Translations under genes and position numbers: made by a program
The notes under the pieces: generated by a model
The model's database searches: none
Told to the model about the DNA's origin: nothing
Seen by the model: the letters and a program-made list of their open reading frames with translations, nothing else
In this document: positions 45,300 through 55,809 of the stretch, piece by piece
Layout: the number at the start of each line of letters is the position of its first letter
How positions within the stretch are numbered: the first letter of the stretch is position 1
DNA from: Cryptobacterium curtum DSM 15641
GTDB lineage: Bacteria; Actinomycetota; Coriobacteriia; Coriobacteriales; Eggerthellaceae
Direction of reading: 5' to 3'
DNA: 64,000 nucleotides
NCBI RefSeq assembly: GCF_000023845.1
Contig: NC_013170.1
Coordinates: 868,001-932,000, forward strand

Positions 45300-47228
45300 T
45301 TACGTTTCCCCAAACGTAAACGTACTGCGATCGCGTTGAGCCTGCCTGCGCACCGCCAAATCACGTTGCATGCCCGCAACCGTCTGAAACAGGAGTTCCC
45401 GCTCTTGACTGTCGAGACCGTCTGGACGGGCGAGCTGACTCCGATATGCATCTATCGTATCTGACAAGTCACCTAAAGAAAGTTCTTCAACAAGGTATGC
45501 AGCAAAAGCAGCGATATCAGATGGATCGGGAGAACGACTTACTAATAACACCGTTGCATCAGGGGCACGTTGAGTAATGGCAGCAGCAGCTTCAGCTGGT
45601 GAAGCAGTCGGGTTTTTCGCCACACAATCTAAGAGAGCATCGGCAGCCTGCGCATGAAGTGCTTCATGCCAGTTTGTCTGAGCAAGCGCATCCGCATGGG
45701 TAAGCGTCAGGTGCGGATGATGAGCACAGACGCGTATCAGCGCGGCTTCAAAACGACGACGTGTCCGTTCGCTCTGCGGTAAAGCAGCAGGCTTGACCGA
45801 CGAGGTCGTTTGCGGTTGAGATGACAATGCAACCTGACGATCTTGATGATCTGCGTTGCGCGAAGAACTTGACGACGAAGCAACCTGCGCACGGCGAGGT
45901 GGCTGCAGGCGTGAAAGACGTTCAAGCGCATCATCTTCACGAAAATGAAGACGCCCCGCAATCTGCACAGCATAATCCTGCGCAAGCAGAGAATCCTTAA
46001 TAGGTGCAAGTAAAGCCAACGCATCAGCAAATGCAGCCGTCCGCCCCTCGGGCGTTGAAAGGTCAAACTGAGCAAGATGGCGATCGATACCGAAAGCGAT
46101 TAACGGTTTTGCCTGTTTAAGCTCCGCTCGTAATTCATCAGCACCATACTTGTCGACAAAATCGGCCGGATCAAGGCCATCAGGCAAAGTACAAGCCAGT
46201 AGGTCTATCCGAACCTTTCCCGCCTCAGGTGTCATAGATTCATCGATAAACCCAAGCGCACGATCCGTTGCTCGCTGACCAGCTTCATCGCCATCGAACA
46301 GGTATATAACGCGCTGACCAGCATGGCGTGATAATGAACGAATATGCTGTGTGGTCAACGCCGTTCCTAAGGTTGCCACCACGTTTTTAACCCCCGCCTC
46401 AGACAGCGCGATGACATCGGTATACCCCTCAACCACAATCGCCTGGCCGCTGGCAGTCATAGCTGCCTTAGCGGCATCAAGACCAAACAGAATATTTGAT
46501 TTATGGAACAAGGGAGTATCCTGGCTGTTGAGGTACTTCGGTTCGCCCGACCCAACAACACGCCCGCCAAAGGCAATACATTCCCCCTGTTCGTCGTGAA
46601 TGGGAAACATAATGCGATTAAAAAACCGATCACGGGGCGTCGCGTTGTCACGGGAAACAACGACATTGGCATCGACCATTTCTTTGACCGTATAACCGCG
46701 CGATCGCAGATGGCGCATAAGAACACCATGACCCGGTGCAAACCCTAAATGCCAGTGAGCAGGAACCTGACCGCCAAGACCGCGCGACGCAAGATAGCTC
46801 CGTGCCGCATCGGCTTCAGGAGATTTCAAGCGCATGAGCTGCTGATGATAAAAATCACGCGTTTCCTGACACACACCCCGCAGGCGTTCTTTGTAGCTGC
46901 GTGAAACCCCACCGCGGCCACCACTTTCATGTAGTTCAATGTGGGCACGATCAGCTAGACGACGTACCGCATCAGGAAAGTCAATGTCTTCAGTTTTCAT
47001 GACGAATGAGAACACGTCACCATGCTCGTGACACCCAAAGCAATAGAACTGCTGCGTGGCTGGATCTATCTTGCACGACGGCGATTTTTCGTCATGGAAG
47101 GGACAGCAACACCAGAAATCACGACCCCGCTGACGCAGGGGAACCCGCTCTGAAAAGAGTGAAACGAGATCCGTAGCGGCACGCACCTTTTGTATGTCTT
47201 CATCGCTGATGCCCGCCACGCGTGCCAT
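45300..47228 (-). CDS. dnaG: DNA primase
   Basis: 642 residues. DnaG makes replication primers. It has an N-terminal CHC2 zinc finger (CPFHDEKSPSC, CFGC), a TOPRIM core with EGYTDVIAL and DGDEAGQRA, and a C-terminal helicase-interaction region preceded by a Ser-rich linker around residue 450. It follows ribF by 17 bp. The usual partner rpoD is not in this window. Confidence 0.95.
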   Translation of the reverse strand: MARVAGISDEDIQKVRAATDLVSLFSERVPLRQRGRDFWCCCPFHDEKSPSCKIDPATQQFYCFGCHEHGDVFSFVMKTEDIDFPDAVRRLADRAHIELHESGGRGGVSRSYKERLRGVCQETRDFYHQQLMRLKSPEADAARSYLASRGLGGQVPAHWHLGFAPGHGVLMRHLRSRGYTVKEMVDANVVVSRDNATPRDRFFNRIMFPIHDEQGECIAFGGRVVGSGEPKYLNSQDTPLFHKSNILFGLDAAKAAMTASGQAIVVEGYTDVIALSEAGVKNVVATLGTALTTQHIRSLSRHAGQRVIYLFDGDEAGQRATDRALGFIDESMTPEAGKVRIDLLACTLPDGLDPADFVDKYGADELRAELKQAKPLIAFGIDRHLAQFDLSTPEGRTAAFADALALLAPIKDSLLAQDYAVQIAGRLHFREDDALERLSRLQPPRRAQVASSSSSSRNADHQDRQVALSSQPQTTSSVKPAALPQSERTRRRFEAALIRVCAHHPHLTLTHADALAQTNWHEALHAQAADALLDCVAKNPTASPAEAAAAITQRAPDATVLLVSRSPDPSDIAAFAAYLVEELSLGDLSDTIDAYRSQLARPDGLDSQERELLFQTVAGMQRDLAVRRQAQRDRSTFTFGET

Positions 47229-47245
47229 CCCTTTCGTTATCTGTG

Positions 47246-48175
47246 TTACACCTTCATATTATCGCGTACCCATTGAATATTACCCATGACGGTATCAATC
47301 AGCTCTTGGGTACTCGAGAAGCGCATCATCGGCCGTAAGCGGTGATGAAATTCCACCCAAATTGTCTCGCCATACATTTCTTGATCGAAGTCGAGAATAT
47401 GCACCTCGACATTAGCGGTGGTTGAATCGGCAAACGTTGGTGCAACCCCGTTGGAAATAGCTGCCGCATAGCGCTTGCCAGCTACGATAGCATATCCGGC
47501 ATACACCCCTTCAGCGACAACAAACCGCTCAGACGGCACCGTAAGATTTGCGGTTCGAAAGCCAAAATCGCGCCCATCCGAACGGCCTGGCCTCACCGTT
47601 TCGTGCAAGGCATAGGCACGCCCGATCAGGCGGTTCGCCTCTTCAACCCATCCATCAGCAAGAAGCCCTCTAATGCGCGTGGCAGTAATAATATCGCCAT
47701 CTGCTGATTTTAAATCATAGGCACAGATAGACGTACCCGATTGGTGTGCCCACGTTTGAAGGTCGTCAACCGTGCCTTGCGCGCGCGCTCCAAAAGCAAA
47801 GTCGCACCCAACATGCAGAAAAGCTGGCGAGTAGACACCAAATGTTTTCTCAAGAAAATCCTGCGGTGAAAGTGCTGCAAGGGTACGTGTAAACGGAAGC
47901 ACACACACCGCATTAACACCGGATTGAGCTAACAAAGCAAGGCGATCTTCGTTTGATAGCAATTTCTTGAGTTTATCGGGAGCAAAAATCTCATCAGGGT
48001 CACGATCAAACGTCAGTACGATGCTGCGGCTGCCTGCCTCGTGCGCCGCCTTTTTAGCAGCATCAATAAGAAACCGATGGCCGGTATGAACCCCATCAAA
48101 GACACCAAAGCAACAGGAAGACCCCGCGAAGAGAGTATGATCAAATGTCTCATCGACGGTATATATCGAACCCAC
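47246..48175 (-). CDS. ribF: Bifunctional riboflavin kinase / FAD synthetase
   Basis: 309 residues. RibF converts riboflavin to FMN and FAD. The nucleotidyltransferase half shows FGVFDGVHTGH and TRIRGLL; the kinase half starts near residue 180 with RSDGRDFGFRTANL in place of the usual GxxxGxPTAN pattern. Start GTG 48175 lies within the truB 3' end (26-bp overlap), behind GGGGGTG. The truB-ribF pairing is widespread. Confidence 0.93.
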   Translation of the reverse strand: MGSIYTVDETFDHTLFAGSSCCFGVFDGVHTGHRFLIDAAKKAAHEAGSRSIVLTFDRDPDEIFAPDKLKKLLSNEDRLALLAQSGVNAVCVLPFTRTLAALSPQDFLEKTFGVYSPAFLHVGCDFAFGARAQGTVDDLQTWAHQSGTSICAYDLKSADGDIITATRIRGLLADGWVEEANRLIGRAYALHETVRPGRSDGRDFGFRTANLTVPSERFVVAEGVYAGYAIVAGKRYAAAISNGVAPTFADSTTANVEVHILDFDQEMYGETIWVEFHHRLRPMMRFSSTQELIDTVMGNIQWVRDNMKV

Positions 48176-49172
48176 GATTCACCCCCGTTGCAAATCCACA
48201 GGCACTTTTAAATACGGCACAACTCGCATCGTATTCATAGATAGCAATAAGCTTATTGTCGGCAACGATACCAATCTGCTCCCCTGCAGAAACGGGCGTT
48301 TCGTCGAGAAAGAAGCCACTTGTGCAGGAAGAATTGTAAGCACCTATCGTATGCGCATCAAAGGCAACAAGCTGCCTGTTATCAATAACTAACGGACGCC
48401 CGTGTGCAACATCATTTGCTTGACCATCCCCGGCAAAGAGAATGCGCCTATTGAGTAACGTAAGCGGATCTAAAGCTGACGTGTGTGGATTGCGCTCAAT
48501 TTCATCAAGGGTCAAGCAATCCTCAACCGCTAAAGAGCCACTTCTTAACCGACGAAGACTACCCACATGAGCACAGGTTCCAAAGGCTAACCCCGCATCG
48601 CGTGCTATGGAACGCACGTACGTCCCCGCTGATACCTCTGCGCGCACGCACCACGACACCATGTCCTCGGTCTGTTCAAAACCCACGAGGTCAAGCTTGT
48701 AAATTTCAATGGGACGCAACGCTAATTCGATAACGTTGCCCCGACGCGCTTCAGCATACGACTTCTTGCCATTAACCTTAATAGCTGAATAGGCTGGTGG
48801 CCGCTGATGTTGAGTTCCCAACTGGCTATCGAAATAAGCACGAACTGCCGCTTCGTTTCCGACAGACACCGGAACAGGCAACTGTTCAATCACTCGACCC
48901 TGCGCGTCGTCAGTATCAGTTGCCGCACCAAACACTACGGTAAACTCGTATTCTTTTCGATGTCCCACGAGAAAACGATCAAGCCGTGTCGCCGGTCCAA
49001 CACACACCGCCAGAGCACCCGTTGCAGCCGGATCAAGCGTGCCGGTGTGTCCTACGCGGCGCTCTCCATAGATACGCCGTATGCGGTCAACCACATCGTG
49101 ACTTGTCATACCAGCCGGTTTATCCACCCCAATAACAAGAGAATATCCCGAGGCCTCACGCCTCTTTCCCAC
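48150..49172 (-). CDS. truB: tRNA pseudouridine-55 synthase
   Basis: 340 residues. TruB makes pseudouridine 55 in the T loop. Catalytic Asp47 is in GTLDPAATG, with KxYxA-type KKSYAEAR and the AEVSAGTYVRSIARD stretch. The C-terminus is longer than in minimal TruB, with a PUA-like tail. It starts 4 bp after nrnA. Confidence 0.94.
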   Translation of the reverse strand: MGKRREASGYSLVIGVDKPAGMTSHDVVDRIRRIYGERRVGHTGTLDPAATGALAVCVGPATRLDRFLVGHRKEYEFTVVFGAATDTDDAQGRVIEQLPVPVSVGNEAAVRAYFDSQLGTQHQRPPAYSAIKVNGKKSYAEARRGNVIELALRPIEIYKLDLVGFEQTEDMVSWCVRAEVSAGTYVRSIARDAGLAFGTCAHVGSLRRLRSGSLAVEDCLTLDEIERNPHTSALDPLTLLNRRILFAGDGQANDVAHGRPLVIDNRQLVAFDAHTIGAYNSSCTSGFFLDETPVSAGEQIGIVADNKLIAIYEYDASCAVFKSACGFATGVNRGFDIYRR

Positions 49173-49176
49173 GTTG

Positions 49177-50181
49177 CTATTCCCCTTCTGTTTCCCGAGA
49201 GGCTAACCGTGAAAACTCTGTTTCGATACGTGCACGTGCAGCGCCAAGTGATCCATTGAACGTAAAACCTGCAGCCGCCCGATGACCGCCGCCACCCAAG
49301 CTGCGGGCAATGACGCCAACATCAGTTTCGTCTTTTGCGCGCAGGCTGCCACGTACGGTAGAGCCCTTTTCACGCAGCATGCAAGCAACACGCACTCCAC
49401 GCACCGAGCGCAGCACATCAATAAGTGGTTCAGCATCGGCACGCACAGCCCCCGCCTCTTTGAAATCAGCTTCAGAGAGTACACTGACAACAAAGGCACC
49501 ATCATGAAAGTACTGGGCATGCGCAAGAGCGATCTGTTCCAAGCGCAGCGACGCACGCGAACGATTTTGAAATACTTGCATGGCAATATACCCCGGATTA
49601 GCACCGGCACGAACCATGGAAGCTGCCACATCAAACGCGTCTGCAGTAGCATTTTGAAAACTAAAACGCCCGGTATCGGTCATTAGACCGGTGAAACAAC
49701 AGGTTGCCATCGCCGCATCGCGATTGATATCCATCGCCTCAAGCAAATGCCATATCAGAAGTGAACAAGACGGTGCATCCGCATCGACGAAGTTCATCTG
49801 TGAAAGCGGACTTTCGCTTATATGATGGTCAATCGTCACCGTGGCAGGCGCTTTTGCATGCAAGTCGGCTGCAAACGAGCCCAAACGAGCAGCACTTGGC
49901 ACATCAACGGTGACAAAAAGGTCAATTGATCCTTTGAAGTGCTCAGCCGGCACGAAATCGGCAGCACCCGGAAGAAAACGCAGTCCATACTCAATTGGCT
50001 CGTCAGCCGCCAAGAGACAGATTGCTTCTTTTCCCGCTTGGCGCAAGCCACACGCAAGGGCAAGCTGCGAACCAATGCAGTCACCGTCAGGGCTCACATG
50101 CCCGCAGATGGCAATACGCTGTGCCCCAAGAATACGATCGGCAATCTGGGAAAGAGTGGCGTTCGTGGCTGTGTTATCCAT
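49177..50181 (-). CDS. nrnA: DHH-family oligoribonuclease / pAp phosphatase (NrnA type)
   Basis: 334 residues. Such enzymes degrade nanoRNA or cyclic-dinucleotide products. DHH motifs HVSPDGDCIGS, VDVPS and TIDHHISE, and the DHHA1 GGGGHRAAAGF motif, are all present. ATG 50181 overlaps the end of rbfA by 8 bp; ATG 50190 is an alternative and a 71-residue extension is rejected. The rbfA-nrnA-truB-ribF order is common in Gram-positive bacteria. Confidence 0.92.
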   Translation of the reverse strand: MDNTATNATLSQIADRILGAQRIAICGHVSPDGDCIGSQLALACGLRQAGKEAICLLAADEPIEYGLRFLPGAADFVPAEHFKGSIDLFVTVDVPSAARLGSFAADLHAKAPATVTIDHHISESPLSQMNFVDADAPSCSLLIWHLLEAMDINRDAAMATCCFTGLMTDTGRFSFQNATADAFDVAASMVRAGANPGYIAMQVFQNRSRASLRLEQIALAHAQYFHDGAFVVSVLSEADFKEAGAVRADAEPLIDVLRSVRGVRVACMLREKGSTVRGSLRAKDETDVGVIARSLGGGGHRAAAGFTFNGSLGAARARIETEFSRLASRETEGE

Positions 50182-50530
50182 GGGACGCATCTCGTTCCGC
50201 TTCGCGCTTGAGTGCTTCTTCGATACGCTGCGCCGCATCGACGCTTTCATCCCGTATAAAACGCAGATCAGGAGCAACACGCCACGAGAGCTGCTGAGCC
50301 ATAATCGAGCGAATACGTCCCCGTGCGGCAGCAAATGCCTGTGCAACTTCAGTATAGGACTGAGCGTCGCAGGTATAAAACACATTACAGGCACTGCGAT
50401 CGAAGCTCACTTCGCAGTCCGTTATTGTCACTAACGCAAGGCGCGGATCAGATATTTCGAACAGTAAAGCATTCGCAATAACCTCGCGAGCCTGTTGATT
50501 TACCTTCCGGCTGGAAGAACTCTGCTTCAT
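50174..50530 (-). CDS. rbfA: 30S ribosome-binding factor A
   Basis: 118 residues. RbfA is a KH-type assembly factor for the 30S 5' domain. EISDPRLALVTITDCEVS and LRFIRDESVD are conserved features. A near-perfect AAGGAGG precedes ATG 50530. It follows infB by 141 bp. Confidence 0.94.
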   Translation of the reverse strand: MKQSSSSRKVNQQAREVIANALLFEISDPRLALVTITDCEVSFDRSACNVFYTCDAQSYTEVAQAFAAARGRIRSIMAQQLSWRVAPDLRFIRDESVDAAQRIEEALKREAERDASHG

Positions 50531-50671
50531 AGGAAGCCTCCTTGCAACATGCCGCCTATGCCGAGCTACCAGCACTTACCTGTGACAGTAAGCAAATGAG
50601 TGGCACTTTATGCGACAGAAGAATGCTTAAAAGCCCCCACAAGCTGAGGTACCTGCAGAGGCTTAATGATT

Positions 50672-53461
50672 CTACTCGGTGCGCTCTACTTCAACCACCT
50701 GATAGCCTTCAATGGTGTCGCCCACCTTGATATCCTGGTATCCCTCGATCTGGATACCGCACTCATAGCCTGAACGAACGGTCTTAACATCGTCTTTGAA
50801 GCGACGCAAGCTCGCAATAGCACCTTCGAATACCACGGTACCATCACGCACGATACGCACCTTGTCGTCGCGACTGATTTCGCCTTCGACAACGTATCCA
50901 CCGGCAACCGTTCCAGCCTTAGGAACCTTAAATGTTTCGCGCACCTCAACGATACCCGTGTCTTTCTCAACAATATCGGGAGACAGAAGACCCACACGTG
51001 CAGCGTTAATATCTTCGATTGCTTGGTAGATAACCCGATATAGACGAATATCCACCTTTTCTTTTTCAGCGAGCGTACGACTTTTGCCCGTTGGGCGTAC
51101 GTTAAAGCCGATAATGATGGCATCGCTTGCCGCCGCAAGAGTAATATCGGTTTCCGTAATGCCACCAACCGCAGCATGAATAATATTAATCTTTACCTCG
51201 GACTGGTCCATCTTGCCAAAGGCATCACGCAGAGCTTCGATTGAACCCATCACGTCAGCCTTCACCACAAGGTTCAACTCAGTTGTCTTACCTTCTTCGA
51301 TATGACTAAAGAGTTCATCAAGACTCATATGACGTGACTCTTGCGCTTTAAGACGAGCGCGTAAGGCACGCTCTTCCGCCAGCTTACGGGCGTCGCGTTC
51401 GTCTTCGAATACACGGAATTCGTCGCCCGCAGCTGCAACGCTACCCAAGCCCAGTATCTCAACCGGATCAGAAGGCTTCGCTTCTTCTACCTGCTGGCCA
51501 CGCGTACCAACCAAAGCGCGCACGCGACCGTAGCTGGTACCAGCAACTACAGTATCGCCCGGACGCAAAGTGCCGCGCTCAACAAGCACGGTTGCCACCG
51601 GACCGCGACCTTTATCAAGATTGGCTTCAATAACATAACCGGATGCCAAAGCATCAGGATTTGCTTTTAGTTCAAGCACGTCGGCTTGCAAGAGAATAGC
51701 CTCAAGCAAGTCGTCAATATGCAAGCGCTGTTTAGCCGACACATCAACGAACATGTTTTGGCCACCCCACTCTTCGGGAATGATCTCATATTCGGTGAGC
51801 TCTTGCCGGACGCGATCAGGCGTTGCACCGGGTTTATCAATCTTATTAACCGCCACAACAATAGGAACGCCGGCGGCCTTTGCATGGTTGATAGCCTCTA
51901 TGGTCTGCGGCATAACACCATCGTCGGCAGCAACCACCAAAACAACCACATCAGTTACCTTAGCACCGCGTGCACGCATGGCAGTAAATGCCTCGTGACC
52001 AGGCGTGTCAATAAACGTAACCTGACGACCATTGAGGTTGACGACCGACGCACCAATCGCCTGAGTGATGCCGCCCGCTTCGCGTTCAGCAACACCCGTA
52101 TGGCGAATAGCATCGAGCAAGCTCGTTTTGCCGTGGTCAACATGACCCATAACCGTTACAACAGGCGGACGGGGCTTGAGATCTTCGTCTCGATCGTTAT
52201 ACACAACCGCAAACTCTTCTTCGGGCGATACCACCCGCACCTTGCGGTTCATATCATCAGCAATCAGTTCAATAAGGTCATCGCTCATACTCTGCGTTAA
52301 CGTGAGCGCCTGACCCAGCATGAACAGGCGTTTTACGATGTCATTTGGCGCAACGTCGAGTAATTCAGCAAACTTCTGAACGGTTGCACCCTGAGGAATT
52401 TCAACCACAGAATCATCGAGCACCAAGCTTGGGTCGAGACCCTTTTCGATTGCTTCCATTTCGGCGCGCTCGCGCGCTTCCGCTTCGCGCTTTTCCTTGC
52501 GCTTGCGGCGGCGTCCTTCACCTTCGCCACTTGCCGCTGCAACGGCCGCACGCGCTTCGGCAAGTACCTTGTCACGCTGAAGTTTTTCAGCCTGAACAGC
52601 CATGTGGGCATAGCGATCTTCACCCGATGCAGCAACCTGTGTGAGCTCGGGTACGTCTGGTTCGAATTCACGGTCATGCTGGCGGGCACGACGACTGCCC
52701 GCTGCCTGTTTGCGATCGCGACGATTCTGTTTCACCGCTGCTTTTTCACTCTGAATACGCTGCTGTTCGCTTTCGATTTGAGACAACAATGAATCGAACC
52801 GATTAGCCGCACCAGCTGCAGGTTTCGGTGCTGCCGTTTCGCGCGAGCTTGGTGCAGACACTGATACCGAAGATGCTGCCTGGCGCGGACGTTGATTTCC
52901 CCGCAGGCGCGCTTCAACCGCACGTTTCTTTTCAACATCGCGTTCAATTGCGGCTCGACGAGCTTTTGCTTCAGCTTCGGCCTTTTCACGCGCAACGCGT
53001 TCTTTTTCAAGTGCGATCTGATCGGCGAGATCAGCATAAGGAGACGGCGCTGACCTCGGCGTAGTATGATCAGCTGAAGGCTCATCAGCAGCGGTGGTAG
53101 AACCCGCAAACGCACCAGAGGCTCCCGCTGCCTGCTGCTCTTGCTGACGACGAGCACGTTCCGCTTCGCGCAGCGCGCGCTCCTTTTCAACAGCAGCACG
53201 TCTGGCGGCTTCTTCTTCAGCCTTTTTGGCGGCCTGATCTGCCTTCTCGCGCGCAAGCTCTTCAGCTTCCTTCTGATCGATAATGCCAGCCTGTGCCTTT
53301 TCTTCAGGCGCAAGGTTCTTGCGTATCTTCTGCACATAGGCATCATTGAGAACGCTTGCATGGCTCTTCGCGGGGATCTTCATCTCTGCCAAACGCTCAA
53401 GCAATTCTTTGCTTGACATGTTCAGCTCTTTTGCCAATTCATGTACTCGCATGCTGGCCAT
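50672..53461 (-). CDS. infB: Translation initiation factor IF-2
   Basis: 929 residues. IF-2 is the GTPase that places initiator tRNA on the ribosome. An N-terminal IF2N domain ([10 protein letters not shown]) is followed by a long Ala/Lys/Glu/Arg-rich helical region (about 60-350), then the G domain with [18 protein letters not shown] and NKIDK, and C-terminal domains. Three in-frame ATGs lie close together; ATG 53461 has AGGAG at 6 nt. The nusA-ylxR-infB-rbfA order is conserved. Confidence 0.96.
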   Translation of the reverse strand: MASMRVHELAKELNMSSKELLERLAEMKIPAKSHASVLNDAYVQKIRKNLAPEEKAQAGIIDQKEAEELAREKADQAAKKAEEEAARRAAVEKERALREAERARRQQEQQAAGASGAFAGSTTAADEPSADHTTPRSAPSPYADLADQIALEKERVAREKAEAEAKARRAAIERDVEKKRAVEARLRGNQRPRQAASSVSVSAPSSRETAAPKPAAGAANRFDSLLSQIESEQQRIQSEKAAVKQNRRDRKQAAGSRRARQHDREFEPDVPELTQVAASGEDRYAHMAVQAEKLQRDKVLAEARAAVAAASGEGEGRRRKRKEKREAEARERAEMEAIEKGLDPSLVLDDSVVEIPQGATVQKFAELLDVAPNDIVKRLFMLGQALTLTQSMSDDLIELIADDMNRKVRVVSPEEEFAVVYNDRDEDLKPRPPVVTVMGHVDHGKTSLLDAIRHTGVAEREAGGITQAIGASVVNLNGRQVTFIDTPGHEAFTAMRARGAKVTDVVVLVVAADDGVMPQTIEAINHAKAAGVPIVVAVNKIDKPGATPDRVRQELTEYEIIPEEWGGQNMFVDVSAKQRLHIDDLLEAILLQADVLELKANPDALASGYVIEANLDKGRGPVATVLVERGTLRPGDTVVAGTSYGRVRALVGTRGQQVEEAKPSDPVEILGLGSVAAAGDEFRVFEDERDARKLAEERALRARLKAQESRHMSLDELFSHIEEGKTTELNLVVKADVMGSIEALRDAFGKMDQSEVKINIIHAAVGGITETDITLAAASDAIIIGFNVRPTGKSRTLAEKEKVDIRLYRVIYQAIEDINAARVGLLSPDIVEKDTGIVEVRETFKVPKAGTVAGGYVVEGEISRDDKVRIVRDGTVVFEGAIASLRRFKDDVKTVRSGYECGIQIEGYQDIKVGDTIEGYQVVEVERTE

Positions 53462-53470
53462 TCGCATCTC

Positions 53471-53788
53471 CTAGTCTATTCCTGCACGCCGCTCGTGCTC
53501 TCTGAGCATGTCAGCGACGATCTGTTGCGCTGCGCGGTTATCAACCCGCGTCTTCAAAGCTCGCCCCATAAGGCCCTTGCGACAAGCCTCTTCAAGACAA
53601 GCCGGACTGCACACATAGGCACCACGACCCGGTGCACGTCCCGTTGGATCGAACGCTACCGTGCCATCAGCATGGCGCACAACTCGAAACAAGTCGGCTT
53701 TCTCACGCTTTGACGAGCACGTCATACAACGACGCGTACGCAACGGAGGCTCATGAGAGCGTCTTGTTGTCGCAGCAGCGTTCATCAT
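53471..53788 (-). CDS. ylxR: YlxR family RNA-binding protein
   Basis: 105 residues. YlxR is a small RNA-binding protein, reported to modulate RNase P in some bacteria. The signature RRCMTCSSKREKADLFRVVR and GRGAYVCSPAC matches YlxR. The Met pair at the start leaves 53785 as an equal alternative. It lies between nusA and infB, its universal position. Confidence 0.92.
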   Translation of the reverse strand: MMNAAATTRRSHEPPLRTRRCMTCSSKREKADLFRVVRHADGTVAFDPTGRAPGRGAYVCSPACLEEACRKGLMGRALKTRVDNRAAQQIVADMLREHERRAGID

Positions 53789-53794
53789 CGTACC

Positions 53795-55003
53795 TTACTT
53801 CTCTGCCTGAGAATGAATGCCGCAGAAGCGGCTGTTTGGACGCGCGTGGTTACGACAGCGCACGCCCTCTTCATCGATAAACTCACATTGTCCGGAAACA
53901 GCGTCATCGGGTTCTTCGTCGATCAGAATGTTTTCAGAAACAACCGGCTCGCCAGCAAATGACGATGATTTAATGTCGATATGCCAACCGGTAAGGCGAG
54001 CAGCTAATCGAGCATTCTGACCTTCTTTGCCGATCGCTAAAGAAAGCTGATCATCCGGAACGATAACGGTTGCGTAATGCGTTTCTTCATCGATATCAAC
54101 GTGAGAAACACGAGCAGGCGAAAGAGCGTTGCGCACATACGTTGCCGCATCATCACTCCACTGGATGACATCAACTCGTTCGTTGCGTAATTCTTCAACG
54201 ACCATACGCACACGAGAACCTTTAGGGCCAACACAGGCACCAACAGGATCAAGATGATTTTCGTGGCTAACCACTGCCACCTTGCTGCGTGCACCTGGTT
54301 CGCGCGCGATTGATTTAATTTCAACCACACCGTCATAGATTTCTGGAACTTCAATCTCAAAAAGACGGCGGATTAAGTCGGGATGGGTACGCGATACCAC
54401 GATAGACGGACGTGCCTGTTCGCCACGCTGCCGTGATTCTTCCGAATTGGGGTTTCGTACCTCGATAATAAGGGTTTTTAAACGCTGATTATGACGATAG
54501 CGCTCGTTAGCCGGACGTTCGTTACGTTCGTCAGGAAAACGCTTCTGATCGTAATGAGGTAGTTCCGCTTCAACGCCGTCACGAATCTTGATAATGGTGA
54601 AATCAGGAGTGCCCTGCAGGACGGTACCGGTGACTAAGTCGCCCACCCGCTGGCTAAACTCTTCGTAAATAGACTGACGACCCGCTTCACGCACAATGGC
54701 GTTGATAACACCTTTTGCATTCTGCGCCGCAATACGGCTAACATCATCAGGTGTCACATCGCGTTCTTCGAAATCGGTATATTCACCTGTTTCAGGATCG
54801 GGTTCGCCCTGCGGCACCAATTCATAAACGTAAATTTTGCCCGTGTTGCGATCGATTGTGACACGAGCATCCCATTCGAGATCGAGAATGTTCTGATAGC
54901 TCTTTGCCAGCGAAGCCTCTAAACGCTCGATCAGATAAAATTCATCAATCTTGCGTTCATGCGCTAAAGCATGTAATGCCTCGATAAGCTCAGAAGTCGC
55001 CAT
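53795..55003 (-). CDS. nusA: Transcription termination/antitermination factor NusA with C-terminal zinc-like tail
   Basis: 402 residues. An N-terminal RNA-polymerase-binding domain, S1 domain (GDLVTGTVLQG) and two KH domains (VGACVGPKGSRVR, AIGKEGQNARLAARL) are intact. The tail carries C373, C383, H386, C394 and H397 in a pattern (C-x9-C, C-x2-H) that looks zinc-binding. I do not expect this in NusA of model organisms. ATG 55003 is chosen over a 23-residue extension; AAAGGA is upstream. Confidence 0.94.
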   Translation of the reverse strand: MATSELIEALHALAHERKIDEFYLIERLEASLAKSYQNILDLEWDARVTIDRNTGKIYVYELVPQGEPDPETGEYTDFEERDVTPDDVSRIAAQNAKGVINAIVREAGRQSIYEEFSQRVGDLVTGTVLQGTPDFTIIKIRDGVEAELPHYDQKRFPDERNERPANERYRHNQRLKTLIIEVRNPNSEESRQRGEQARPSIVVSRTHPDLIRRLFEIEVPEIYDGVVEIKSIAREPGARSKVAVVSHENHLDPVGACVGPKGSRVRMVVEELRNERVDVIQWSDDAATYVRNALSPARVSHVDIDEETHYATVIVPDDQLSLAIGKEGQNARLAARLTGWHIDIKSSSFAGEPVVSENILIDEEPDDAVSGQCEFIDEEGVRCRNHARPNSRFCGIHSQAEK

Positions 55004-55022
55004 GGCAGTCTTATCCTTTCCC

Positions 55023-55499
55023 TTAAGAGTGAAAATCAACGGAACCCTTGAGATGAGCCCGTTTGATCGCATCGTAGTTTATTGATGTCACCTCATCGGC
55101 ACCATCCACCAGCAGAAGAACAGCTCCATCGGCGAAACCCTTCAGCATACCGGTGAATTTACTGCGCCCATCGATCGGTGCACGCAGCACAATCTGTGCT
55201 TCCTGACCGCTAAAACGCTGAAAGTGCTCAGGCGTACGCAGAGGTCTATCGATACCTGGGGAACTCACCTCAAGCATGTAGGCACCTGGAAACGGATCGA
55301 TGGCATCCATGATCTCGTTAATCCACGACTGAGCAGACGCAAGTGCATCAAAGCTAACACCATCAGGAGTGTCGATGAACACCCGAATTGTTGGCGCCTT
55401 GCGCGACCCAACAATCTCAATTGATACGATCTCGATACCCTTTTCACGAGCAGTTGGTTCAAGCGCCTCTAAAAGCCGCGTTTCTTTACCGGTGAGAAT
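55023..55499 (-). CDS. rimP: Ribosome maturation factor RimP, probable AUU start
   Basis: About 158 residues. RimP aids 30S maturation. The N-terminal domain shows LEALEPTAREKGIEIVSIEI, and VSSPGIDRPL is the RimP signature. No ATG/GTG/TTG sits at the expected place. ATT 55499 is preceded by AGGGGG at 6 nt, while the only upstream in-frame ATG (55598) would read through a terminator hairpin. It is first gene of rimP-nusA-ylxR-infB-rbfA. Confidence 0.88.
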   Translation of the reverse strand: MLTGKETRLLEALEPTAREKGIEIVSIEIVGSRKAPTIRVFIDTPDGVSFDALASAQSWINEIMDAIDPFPGAYMLEVSSPGIDRPLRTPEHFQRFSGQEAQIVLRAPIDGRSKFTGMLKGFADGAVLLLVDGADEVTSINYDAIKRAHLKGSVDFHS

Positions 55500-55520
55500 C
55501 TGGCACCCCCTTTTTCTCCC

Positions 55521-55552
55521 AGAACAAAAGAAAGCGGGACGAATCCCACTTT
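55521..55552 (-). terminator. Leader terminator upstream of rimP-nusA operon
   Basis: On the minus strand AAAGTGGGA, a TTCG tetraloop and TCCCGCTTT are followed by CTTTTGTTCT. It lies 22 nt before the rimP start, so the operon is probably attenuated, possibly by NusA itself. Confidence 0.75.
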
Positions 55553-55809
55553 CCAAGCTAGCGAAAGTTGTCCACATGCGAGCAAACCTCGTATGCATGA
55601 GTACGAATAGTACTCTTTTTTGGTCTCGTGCGCCACTATCGTGAAGACTTCCCCATAACCGCGCTATCCAGCCGTGATATGTCGTAGCTTTATCGCATAT
55701 ATATCCTTAATTGGCTATAATTTCTGGCAGATTGGTAAAAGAACCTGTTCATCTACTCGAGCAGTCGTTTGCGACAGGACAACAACAAGGCACTACCACA
55801 AGGGAGCTC

